DNA from: Burkholderiaceae bacterium | GTDB lineage: Bacteria > Pseudomonadota > Gammaproteobacteria > Burkholderiales > Burkholderiaceae_C | Reading direction: 5' to 3' | DNA length: 8,967 nt | Assembly (NCBI GenBank): GCA_017853735.1 | Contig: JAFMJA010000097.1 | Span: 1 to 8,967 of the forward strand | Shown: piece after piece, positions 1 through 8,967 of the stretch | Numbering within the stretch: position 1 is the stretch's first letter | Layout of the letters: the number at the start of each line of letters is the position of its first letter | Made by a program: the position numbers and the translations under genes | The notes under the pieces: generated by a model | The model's input: only the letters and a program-made list of their open reading frames with translations | The model's database searches: none | Told to the model about the DNA's origin: nothing

Positions 1-3107
<3,107 letters not shown>

Positions 3108-3130
3108 AACGCCTGCCTGAGGGGTCCAAT

Positions 3131-3166
3131 ACGCCCCCTGCCCGGTAACGGGTGGGGGGCGTTTTT
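3131..3166 (+). terminator. Rho-independent terminator of rpoC
   Basis: A 14-bp stem pairs 3131-3144 with 3149-3162 without mismatch, counting two adjacent G-U wobbles. The four-base loop GTAA is a GNRA tetraloop, and a run of five T (3162-3166) follows at once. It lies 24 bp after the rpoC stop codon. There is no A-tract on the upstream side, so it should act only on + strand transcripts. It separates rpoC from the next operon. Confidence 0.93.
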
Positions 3167-3196
3167 CTTGGACCAGGATGGGCGATACTTCGCGCC

Positions 3197-3721
3197 ATGA
3201 GCTTCACCCTTGTGGCCGGCCTGCTGGCGGCCATCTTGCTGTTCTGGGCAGTGGGCGCCTACAACCGGCTGGTACGCCTGCGCGGCGTGGCGATGGAGGC
3301 TTTTACTGCATTGGACGAACAATTGCTGGTCTATGTGGCGCTGGTGCATGACAGGCTGGTGCCTCAGGGTGCAGAGGTGCGACCGGTACTGGCTGGCCTG
3401 ATTGGCGCTTGCGCTCAGTTCGAGGCCGCACTCAAGGTGGCGCGGCTCAAGCCACTGGATGTGCTGGGCATGCGCACCCTGGAGGCTGCGCATGCGGCAT
3501 TGCAATCAGCCTGGACGCGCTTGGGCACCGAACCCCCCGACCTGGCCGGGGCGCCCCTGCCCGATCATTTGCACCAGGAGTGGCAGCACATTGCACAGCA
3601 GGTAGAGCCCGCGCGCGAGGCCTTTGTCGCCCGGGTCACAGCGTACAACGATGCCATCGGGCTTTTTCCCGCACGCCTGTTGGCCAGGTTGATGCGCTTA
3701 CAGCCAGCACATGCTTTCTGA
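3197..3721 (+). CDS. Divergent LemA-family membrane protein
   Basis: The product has 174 residues. It has one N-terminal membrane segment (about residues 4-20) followed by AYNRLVRLR, the hallmark start of LemA proteins. It ends with TAYNDAIGLFPARLLARL, resembling the LemA C-terminal block (YN..I..FP..L.A). The middle should be a helical bundle, but the usual LemA motif near RRHDLIPNLV is replaced by VYVALVHDRLV and the domain is poorly conserved. LemA proteins are anchored helical proteins of unclear biochemical role. I chose the ATG at 3197 because the only upstream in-frame start, GTG 3152, lies inside the rpoC terminator and would add 15 residues before the membrane segment. There is no good Shine-Dalgarno; an AGGA at 3175-3178 is too distant. 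The 3' end overlaps rsmB by 11 bp. Family assignment is fairly sure; function is unknown. Confidence 0.8.
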   Translation: MSFTLVAGLLAAILLFWAVGAYNRLVRLRGVAMEAFTALDEQLLVYVALVHDRLVPQGAEVRPVLAGLIGACAQFEAALKVARLKPLDVLGMRTLEAAHAALQSAWTRLGTEPPDLAGAPLPDHLHQEWQHIAQQVEPAREAFVARVTAYNDAIGLFPARLLARLMRLQPAHAF

Positions 3722-5057
3722 GCCCGTCAGAGCCGACTCGGCACGCCAGCAACTGCCCCTATGGCAATTGCTGCAGGCCACCGCGCAGCTGGTGCAGGCG
3801 GTCCGGCGGGGCGCATCGGCCACGCCTTTGTTGGCCGAGTTGCAATCCGATCTGCGTCCAGGTGTGCAGGCGCTGGCCTATCAGGTATGGCGCCAGCTGG
3901 GGCGAGCCGAGGCCTTGCGCGCACTGCTGGTCTCGCGCCAGCCCCCGCCCCAGATCGACGCCCTGCTGTGCACCGCGCTGGCCTTGAGCTGGAACGAAAC
4001 GCAGGCGCCCTACGACCCACACACCCTGGTCAACCAGGCTGTGGAGGCCGCCAAAAAAAGTCCCGCCATGAAGGGCCAATCCGGTTTCATCAATGCCTGC
4101 CTGCGCCGATTTCTGCGCGAGCGTGATGCAATGGTGGCAAACACCGATGTCCAGCCCGTGGCCCGATGGAACCACCCCAGCTGGTGGATCGAGCGACTGC
4201 AGCAGGACTACCCCAGCCAATGGCAGCCCATGCTGGCGGCTAACAACCGGCCTGCGCCCATGACCCTGCGCGTCAATCTGCGTCAAGGTACTGTGCAGGA
4301 GTACCAACAGCGGCTAGAACAGGCAGGGCTGATTTCCGTTCGCAACGGTGACTACGGCTTGACCCTGGTGCAAGCCTGCCCGGTGGAACGGCTGCCAGGC
4401 TTTGCCGACGGTGCGGTATCGGTACAGGATGCCGCCGCCCAGCTGGCTGCGCCCTTGTTGTTGCAGGATTCGGGCCTTGGTTTAGGCAGCCGCATCCTGG
4501 ATGCCTGCGCTGCACCGGGCGGCAAGACCGCACATTTGCTGGAATTGAGCGATGCCCAGGTGATTGCGCTCGATATTGACCCACAACGCTGTGCGCGCAT
4601 TGGCCAGAATTTGGAGCGGCTGGGCTTGCAGGCCAAAGTTCTGGCGGCCGACGCGTCGTCTCCCGATGCATGGTGGGACGGTCAGAAGTTTGATGCCATC
4701 TTGCTGGATGCGCCCTGCTCGGCTTCTGGGATTGTGCGTCGCCATCCGGATGTGCGATGGTTGCGCCGGCCAAGCGATCTGGCCCAGCTGGCCCGGCAGC
4801 AGTCCCAATTGCTGGCTGCACTGTGGCCGCTGCTCAAAACGGGGGGGCGGCTTGTGTACTGCACCTGTTCGGTGTTTCATGAAGAAGGTCAGGCGCGGAT
4901 TCAAGCGTTTCTTGCAAACAACACCGAGGCCCGCCTGTTACCCTCACCAGGACATTTGCAGGTGGTTTTTGCCGATTCTGGGAGCGCTGTCCCGGACAAT
5001 CGGCTGATTGATCATGACGGCTTTTATTACGCATTGGTGGAAAAGCGCGCGGCTTGA
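3711..5057 (+). CDS. rsmB: 16S rRNA (cytosine(967)-C(5))-methyltransferase RsmB
   Basis: The 448-residue product methylates C967 of 16S rRNA using S-adenosylmethionine; it acts in the cytoplasm on ribosome precursors. The N-terminal NusB-like RNA-binding domain spans about residues 15-145, with AVEAAKKSPAMKGQSGFINACLR-type residues near 109-132. The Rossmann methyltransferase domain follows: motif I DACAAPGGK (264-272), acidic ribose-binding ALDID (286-290), motif IV DAPCSASG (333-340) then IVRRHPDVRW, and motif VI YCTCS (383-387). Cys386 (codon at 4866) is the expected catalytic nucleophile and Cys336 the product-release cysteine. The C-terminal DGFYYA is typical of RsmB. Length is close to the E. 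coli protein. The ATG at 3711 lies inside the preceding gene and has no clear ribosome site, so coupled translation is likely. The 3' end overlaps the DUF4390 gene by 44 bp if that gene starts at 5014. It contains A7 (4053-4059) and G7 (4841-4847) runs. Confidence 0.97.
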   Translation: MLSEPVRADSARQQLPLWQLLQATAQLVQAVRRGASATPLLAELQSDLRPGVQALAYQVWRQLGRAEALRALLVSRQPPPQIDALLCTALALSWNETQAPYDPHTLVNQAVEAAKKSPAMKGQSGFINACLRRFLRERDAMVANTDVQPVARWNHPSWWIERLQQDYPSQWQPMLAANNRPAPMTLRVNLRQGTVQEYQQRLEQAGLISVRNGDYGLTLVQACPVERLPGFADGAVSVQDAAAQLAAPLLLQDSGLGLGSRILDACAAPGGKTAHLLELSDAQVIALDIDPQRCARIGQNLERLGLQAKVLAADASSPDAWWDGQKFDAILLDAPCSASGIVRRHPDVRWLRRPSDLAQLARQQSQLLAALWPLLKTGGRLVYCTCSVFHEEGQARIQAFLANNTEARLLPSPGHLQVVFADSGSAVPDNRLIDHDGFYYALVEKRAA

Positions 5058-5643
5058 CCGATTGGCGCTATTTGCACTTGCCTGGCTGGCACTGGGTCTG
5101 CCTGCGCCTGCCTTGGCTCAAGCGGCCCAGCCCGAGGTCAAGCTGTTGCAACTGGAGCGCTCCGCCGACAGCTTGCTGCTGTCGGCCAATATCGAATTCC
5201 AGCTGTCTGCTGCGGTGGAAGATGCGCTTCTCAAGGGTGTGCCTGTCATCTTCGTTGCTGAAGCCGAGGTCTTACGCGAGCGTTGGTACTGGGCAGATAA
5301 ACGGCTTGCCAGCACCGTGCGCCAAATGCGCCTGAGCCATCATCCAATGACACGCCGCTGGCGTCTGAGCCTGTCCTCTGGCGAGAATCCCGCCAGCGGC
5401 GCTGCCCTGAATCTGAATTTCGAGTCACTCGCCGAAGCCCTGGCCACCATCAGTCGCCTGAGCAGCTGGCGTATCGCCGACTGGGCGGAGCTGGAGCCCG
5501 ATGCCCGCCACCAGCTGCAGTTTCGCTTTCGTCTGGATGTGGGCCAGCTGCCCCGGCCGATGCAAATTGGCACGCTGGGCCAGAACGACTGGAACATTTC
5601 CGTATCCGTGACGCAGAAATTTGTGCCCGGAGAGATCCGATGA
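5014..5643 (+). CDS. DUF4390 domain-containing exported protein
   Basis: The product has 209 residues. The first 35 look like a Sec signal peptide: a basic n-region (WWKSARLDR), a hydrophobic core ALFALAWLALGL, and an ALA|QA signal peptidase I site after residue 35, with no lipobox cysteine. The mature part, about 174 residues, has alternating hydrophobic strands and the block LPRPMQIGTL..NDWNIS (about 179-196). This matches the C-terminal signature of DUF4390 proteins found beside NtrY kinases in beta-proteobacteria. Function is unknown; location should be periplasmic. The start at ATG 5014 lies within rsmB (44-bp overlap). TTG 5008 is two codons upstream, and TTG 5062 would avoid the overlap but remove the basic n-region. 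The TGA stop overlaps the ATG of the kinase gene (ATGA, 5640-5643), so the two are translationally coupled. Confidence 0.88.
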   Translation: MTAFITHWWKSARLDRLALFALAWLALGLPAPALAQAAQPEVKLLQLERSADSLLLSANIEFQLSAAVEDALLKGVPVIFVAEAEVLRERWYWADKRLASTVRQMRLSHHPMTRRWRLSLSSGENPASGAALNLNFESLAEALATISRLSSWRIADWAELEPDARHQLQFRFRLDVGQLPRPMQIGTLGQNDWNISVSVTQKFVPGEIR

Positions 5644-7925
5644 GTGCGCCAGGGCCCAGCGAAAAGATGGGGCGCATCAACTGGCTGGACACGCGCACCT
5701 TGCGCAGAGTGGTGAGCATTGGCCTGGCCCTCATGGTGCTGATCGGACTGGCCTTGTTGTACCTGCTCACCCAGGCGACCAATAACCGGGAAATGTACGA
5801 ACGCCACTACGGCGAGCTGGTGATGCTCAATGGGCTGGTGGCCTTGCTATTGCTGCTGGGCATTGCCTGGATGGCCTGGCGCTTGCTGCGCCGCCTTCGT
5901 CAGGGGCGATTTGGCAGCCGCCTGCTGGTCAAGCTGGCGGCAGTGTTTGCACTGGCCGGTTTTGCACCAGGCCTGCTGATCTATGTGGTGTCCTACCAGT
6001 TCGTCTCGCGCTCCATCGAGAGCTGGTTTGATGTCCAGGTGGAGGGCGCGCTGGAGGCGGGCGTGGGCCTGGGCCGGTCCACCCTGGACACCTTGTCCAA
6101 TGACCTGGCGGCCAAGACGAGATCTGTGGCCTCGCAGCTTCAAAATGCGCCCGATGTCATGGCCGGCCTCACCCTGGAGCGCTTGCGCGAGCAGGACAGC
6201 GGCCATGAGCTGCTGTTGTGGGGCGCAGCGGGGCAACTGCTGGCCAGCGCGGGGCAGACCAGCTACCAGCTCAACCCGGAGCGACCCAGCGCCCAGCAGT
6301 TTCGTGCTGCGCGTGCCCAGCGACCGATCACCTGGATCGAAGGCCTGGACGAGGTGCTTGGCCAAGGCATGCGCGGCGCCCGCATCAAGTCGCTGGTACA
6401 GGTGCCCGGCACGGCAATTGACATCCTGGGTGACGGGCGTTTCCTGCAGATGGTGCAGGAGCTACCCCCTAGCCTGGTGGCCAACGCCCTGGCCGTCACC
6501 CAGGCACACCGCGAGTACCAGGAGCGCGCCCTGGCCCGCCAGGGGCTGCGGCGCATGTACATCGGCACGCTCACCTTAAGCCTGTTTCTGGCCGTTTTTG
6601 GCGCGGTATTGCTGGCGGTAATCCTGGGCAATCAGATCACCCGCCCGCTGCTGCTCCTGGCTGCCGGCATGCGACAGGTGGCGGCAGGCGACCTGCGCCC
6701 GATGGGAACGCTGCAGGGCAAGGATGAACTCGGTGGGCTGACGCGCTCCTTTGCCGACATGACCCAGCAGCTGGCCGACGCGCGCCACGAGGCTGAGCGC
6801 AGCATGAATCAGCTGGATGCAGCACGCGGCCATTTGCAGACCATTCTGGACAACCTGACTGCTGGCGTGATCCTGCTCAACACGGATGGGGTGATCCTCA
6901 CGGTCAATCCCGGGGCTACCCGCGTGTTGCGCCTGCCAATTGCCGCTTTTGCCGGACACCGGCTGCAGGATGTCCAGGGCCTGGAGGCCTTTGGACGTCA
7001 GTTGCAGGAGCAGTTTGCGGTTTTTCTGGCCGAACGCTCCGGCCATGGGGTGGACCATTGGCAGCAGTCTTTCGAGCTGGGCGCGCACGCCCCGGATGCG
7101 CCTGGTGGCAAGAACACAATCACCCTGGTGGTGCGCGGCGCCGAGCTGCCAGAAGGCGACCGCTTGCTGGTGCTGGACGATATTTCCGAAATCGTGTCAG
7201 CCCAGCGTGCCCAGGCTTGGGCTGAGGTGGCGCGCCGACTGGCGCATGAGATCAAGAACCCGCTCACCCCTATCCAGCTCTCGGCCGAACGCATGCAGAT
7301 GAAGCTGGCTGACAAGCTGGCCCTACCCGAGCAAGCCATTCTGGGCAAATCGGTCCAGACCATTGTCGATCAGGTCGATGCCATGAAGCGCCTGGTGAAT
7401 GAGTTTCGCGACTACGCTCGCCTCCCAACGGCCGACCTCAAGCCCTTGGACCTCAACGCCCTGATCCAGGAGGTCTTGCAGCTTTACGATCCCGATGGCG
7501 CGCATGTGCCTGTGAGCGCTCAGCTGGATGTCAGTTGCCCCAGGATACTGGGCGATGCCCAGCAGCTGCGCCAGGTGCTGCACAACCTGCTGCAGAACGC
7601 CCAGGATGCATCTGAATCCGTGACCGGCCCAAGTGCCCCCGGCGCGGGCGTGATGGTCCGCACCCAGTGGTCAGCAGCCAGCGGACGGGTGCGCCTGCTG
7701 GTGCAGGACACTGGCCCCGGTTTTTCGCAAAATATTCTGCAACGCGCCTTTGAGCCCTATGTCACCACCAAGGCCAAGGGCACTGGGCTGGGTTTGGCCG
7801 TGGTCAAAAAAATTGCCGATGAACACGGGGCCCGGGTGGAGCTGGCCAACCGAACAGTCGATGGCAAGATACAGGGCGCCCAAGTATCGCTATCATTCGC
7901 TACAGAAAAGGCTGTTCCGGCGTAA
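5640..7925 (+). CDS. NtrY-like membrane sensor histidine kinase
   Basis: The 761-residue product is a multidomain sensor kinase. Membrane segments lie at about residues 24-44, 62-83, 95-118 and 307-329. The loop from about 119 to 306 is a large extracytoplasmic sensing region. A HAMP segment (about 328-382, NQITRPLLLLAAGM) and a PAS domain (about 393-500, ILDNLTAGVILLN) follow. The HisKA box is RRLAHEIKNPLTPIQLSAER with phospho-acceptor His536 (codon at 7245), in the form typical of the NtrB/NtrY group. ATP-binding boxes are N (NLLQNA, 649-654), G1 (DTGPGF, 690-695), F (FEPYVTT, 704-710) and G2 (GTGLGL, 714-719); all are intact, so it should be active. It starts in an ATGA overlap with the DUF4390 gene, and its probable partner regulator begins 40 bp downstream. 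NtrY kinases elsewhere respond to nitrogen or redox state; the signal here is not visible. I did not assign a gene symbol because orthology was not tested. Confidence 0.94.
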   Translation: MSAPGPSEKMGRINWLDTRTLRRVVSIGLALMVLIGLALLYLLTQATNNREMYERHYGELVMLNGLVALLLLLGIAWMAWRLLRRLRQGRFGSRLLVKLAAVFALAGFAPGLLIYVVSYQFVSRSIESWFDVQVEGALEAGVGLGRSTLDTLSNDLAAKTRSVASQLQNAPDVMAGLTLERLREQDSGHELLLWGAAGQLLASAGQTSYQLNPERPSAQQFRAARAQRPITWIEGLDEVLGQGMRGARIKSLVQVPGTAIDILGDGRFLQMVQELPPSLVANALAVTQAHREYQERALARQGLRRMYIGTLTLSLFLAVFGAVLLAVILGNQITRPLLLLAAGMRQVAAGDLRPMGTLQGKDELGGLTRSFADMTQQLADARHEAERSMNQLDAARGHLQTILDNLTAGVILLNTDGVILTVNPGATRVLRLPIAAFAGHRLQDVQGLEAFGRQLQEQFAVFLAERSGHGVDHWQQSFELGAHAPDAPGGKNTITLVVRGAELPEGDRLLVLDDISEIVSAQRAQAWAEVARRLAHEIKNPLTPIQLSAERMQMKLADKLALPEQAILGKSVQTIVDQVDAMKRLVNEFRDYARLPTADLKPLDLNALIQEVLQLYDPDGAHVPVSAQLDVSCPRILGDAQQLRQVLHNLLQNAQDASESVTGPSAPGAGVMVRTQWSAASGRVRLLVQDTGPGFSQNILQRAFEPYVTTKAKGTGLGLAVVKKIADEHGARVELANRTVDGKIQGAQVSLSFATEKAVPA

Positions 7926-7944
7926 TGGCCAACGGCCCGGCATT

Positions 7945-7959
7945 GGGGAGACAAGCGGA
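7945..7959 (+). promoter_or_regulatory. Ribosome-binding region before the response regulator
   Basis: The 40-bp gap between the kinase stop and the regulator ATG at 7966 holds a purine-rich GGGGAG at 7945-7950 (15 nt from the start, rather far) and GCGGA at 7955-7959 (6 nt away, well placed but imperfect). One of these probably serves as the Shine-Dalgarno. It supports the ATG at 7966 over upstream in-frame codons, which overlap the kinase gene. I see no promoter here. Confidence 0.45.
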
Positions 7960-7965
7960 AACACC

Positions 7966-8655
7966 ATGGCAAACATACTGGTAGTTGATGACGAACTTGG
8001 CATTCGCGATCTGCTGAGTGAAATTCTCAACGATGAAGGTCATGCGGTCGCGGTGGCTGAAAACGCTGCCCAGGCGCGTACTGCGTTGGCGCGCGAGCGC
8101 CCTGATCTGGTCCTGCTGGACATCTGGATGCCCGACACGGATGGCGTCACCCTGCTCAAGGAGTGGTCCTCAATGGGAGTCCTGAGCATGCCCGTCATCA
8201 TGATGAGCGGGCACGCCACCATCGATACCGCTGTGGAAGCCACCAAGATTGGCGCGCAGGCTTTTCTGGAAAAACCGATCACCCTGCAAAAGCTGCTCAA
8301 GGCGGTGGAAACTGGCTTGACCAAGCGCAGTGACGCCCGCTCCGCCAAGACTTCGGCCAAGGTCGACTTGTTCTACGGCGCCGGCCAGGTTGGTGTGGGC
8401 GGCGCCACTTCGGTGAGCGAAGTGGTGGCTTTTTCCTTGCAGGCCACGCAAAACTTTACCCTTGACAAGCCGCTGCGTGAAGCACGCGATGATTTCGAAA
8501 AGGCCTACTTCGAGTATCACCTCGAACGCGAGCGCGGATCCATGACCCGGGTTGCTGAAAAGACCGGCCTGGAGCGCACCCACCTGTATCGCAAACTCAA
8601 GCAACTCGGTGTTGACTTGCTTCGAGGAAAGCGCACCGGGAGCGACCAAGGGTGA
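7966..8655 (+). CDS. Short NtrX-like response regulator (receiver + Fis-type HTH, no AAA+ domain)
   Basis: The 229-residue product is the probable phospho-acceptor partner of the upstream NtrY-like kinase. The receiver domain spans about residues 1-118: acidic pocket Asp8/Asp9, phosphorylation site Asp52 in LDIWMPD (codon at 8119), Ser81 in MSGH, and Lys103 in EKPI. A linker of about 45 residues follows, rich in Ala, Ser and Gly. The C-terminal part (about 168-217, PLREARDDFEKAY then TRVAEKTGLERTHLYRKL) closely resembles the Fis-type helix-turn-helix end of NtrX. The roughly 240-residue sigma-54 AAA+ ATPase domain of classical NtrX/NtrC is absent; there is no Walker A and no GAFTGA. The protein should therefore bind DNA and act without sigma-54 activation. 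The frame is clean, so this looks like a stable architecture and not a broken gene. The start is the ATG at 7966; its ribosome site is weak. No terminator is evident after the stop. Confidence 0.94.
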   Translation: MANILVVDDELGIRDLLSEILNDEGHAVAVAENAAQARTALARERPDLVLLDIWMPDTDGVTLLKEWSSMGVLSMPVIMMSGHATIDTAVEATKIGAQAFLEKPITLQKLLKAVETGLTKRSDARSAKTSAKVDLFYGAGQVGVGGATSVSEVVAFSLQATQNFTLDKPLREARDDFEKAYFEYHLERERGSMTRVAEKTGLERTHLYRKLKQLGVDLLRGKRTGSDQG

Positions 8656-8718
8656 GCACAATGGCTCGGCGCCGAGAGTCCCTAGCGGCGGCAAGTCAAG
8701 CGCCAGTACGGATACAGC

Positions 8719-8727
8719 TGATACAAT
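8719..8727 (+). promoter_or_regulatory. Extended -10 promoter for tRNA-Phe
   Basis: TGaTACAAT at 8719-8727 is an extended -10 element: the TG motif lies one base before TACAAT, which differs from TATAAT at one position. No recognisable -35 is found 16-18 bp upstream (about 8698-8705). The element ends 10 bases before the mature tRNA 5' end, leaving room for a leader of only about 4 nt. The bases between, TTGCCCC, make a C-rich discriminator of the kind seen at growth-rate-controlled stable RNA promoters. No transcript data support this. Confidence 0.6.
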
Positions 8728-8737
8728 TTGCCCCTCT

Positions 8738-8813
<76 letters not shown>

Positions 8814-8822
8814 CCTCTAAAA

Positions 8823-8967
8823 GGTACAACCTGAAGACATTGTTTACAGTTTGTACCGATCACATCGTTAACAACCTGGGCCCAAATGGATTGGGTCCAG
8901 GTTCGATACGGCAACTGTCCATGTCGAAGTAACCCAGATCGTATTGCATAAAGCTGACTTGCCAGAT
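8823..8967 (-). mobile_element. Probable end of an IS481-type insertion sequence (incomplete, boundary approximate)
   Basis: GC falls to about 45% directly after the tRNA (70 of 154 bases, 8814-8967), well below the neighbouring genes. The right part reads as a transposase C terminus on the - strand. Between that stop codon and the tRNA lies a perfect 7-bp inverted repeat, GGTACAA (8823-8829) and TTGTACC (8851-8857), with a TGTTTACAG between them. This could be the terminal region bound by the transposase. The exact tip and any target duplication cannot be fixed because the other end is outside the window; the true edge could lie anywhere from about 8814 to 8858. Confidence 0.4.
8860..8967 (-). 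CDS. C-terminal end of a putative IS481-family (DDE/rve) transposase, truncated by the window
   Basis: On the - strand a frame is open from the window edge (8967) to TGA at 8862-8860, giving the last 35 residues of a protein. They include VSFMQYDLGYFD followed by NPFGPRLLTM and the stop. From memory this strongly resembles the extreme C terminus of IS481-type integrase-core transposases (VSFM.YDLGY.D, then NPFGPKVLPM), where the match also falls at the protein end. The catalytic DDE residues would lie outside the window to the right, so whether the gene is intact is unknown. It points toward the tRNA, convergent with it. The low GC of the stretch supports a mobile origin. The family call rests on a short C-terminal match and is moderately sure. 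Confidence 0.55.
   Translation of the reverse strand: MWQVSFMQYDLGYFDMDSCRIEPGPNPFGPRLLTM

Noticed and set aside
3152..3196. GTG at 3152 as the start of the LemA-like gene
   Set aside because: It lies inside the rpoC terminator stem and adds a 15-residue extension ahead of the membrane segment that LemA proteins lack.
8665..8676. 12-bp perfect palindrome CTCGGCGCCGAG after the regulator gene, considered as terminator or operator
   Set aside because: With a loop it leaves only four pairs and has no T-run, so it is not an intrinsic terminator. An operator role is possible, but a single GC-rich palindrome in this genome is weak evidence.
8873..8903. Hairpin considered as the tRNA-Phe terminator
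   Set aside because: The stem is good but is followed by CGATACGG with no T-run, and it sits within the apparent transposase reading frame.
8899..8907. GGTTCGAT read as the T arm of a second tRNA or an att duplication of the tRNA end
   Set aside because: Only eight bases match, no acceptor, anticodon or CCA context surrounds them, and they are coding in the transposase frame.

Overview
The window looks like a chromosomal segment of a Burkholderiales beta-proteobacterium, most likely Comamonadaceae (Acidovorax, Rhodoferax, Polaromonas or Hydrogenophaga type). The basis is the GC-rich codon use, a proteobacterial RpoC, the gene order rsmB - DUF4390 - NtrY-type kinase - NtrX-type regulator, and the form of the tRNA-Phe. 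The assignment is by recognition, not by database search.

Layout: (1) 1-3107 is the 3' three quarters of rpoC, the RNA polymerase beta' subunit, closed by a strong intrinsic terminator at 3131-3166. (2) 3197-8655 holds five genes on the + strand packed as one apparent operon: a divergent LemA-family membrane protein, rsmB (16S rRNA m5C967 methyltransferase), a secreted DUF4390 protein, an NtrY-like membrane histidine kinase, and a short NtrX-like response regulator. The junctions are overlaps of 11, 44 and 4 bp, then a 40-bp gap. (3) 8656-8737 is a short spacer holding an extended -10 promoter for tRNA-Phe(GAA) at 8738-8813. (4) 8814-8967 drops to about 45% GC by hand count (70 of 154). It reads, on the - strand, as the last 35 codons of what looks like an IS481-type DDE transposase, so an insertion sequence probably begins just after the tRNA.

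How the genes may work together: rpoC and rsmB are housekeeping genes for transcription and ribosome maturation. The DUF4390 protein, the kinase and the regulator look like a signalling unit: an exported protein translationally coupled to a kinase with a large extracytoplasmic domain, and a regulator with receiver and Fis-type DNA-binding domains but no sigma-54 AAA+ domain. NtrYX systems in other proteobacteria are tied to nitrogen and redox or respiratory control; the signal and targets here cannot be read from the sequence.

I found no CRISPR array, toxin-antitoxin pair, defence island or clearly new system. The most unusual items are the AAA+-less NtrX, the coupling of DUF4390 to the kinase, the C5-A68 mismatch in the tRNA-Phe acceptor stem, and the probable IS end directly behind that tRNA.
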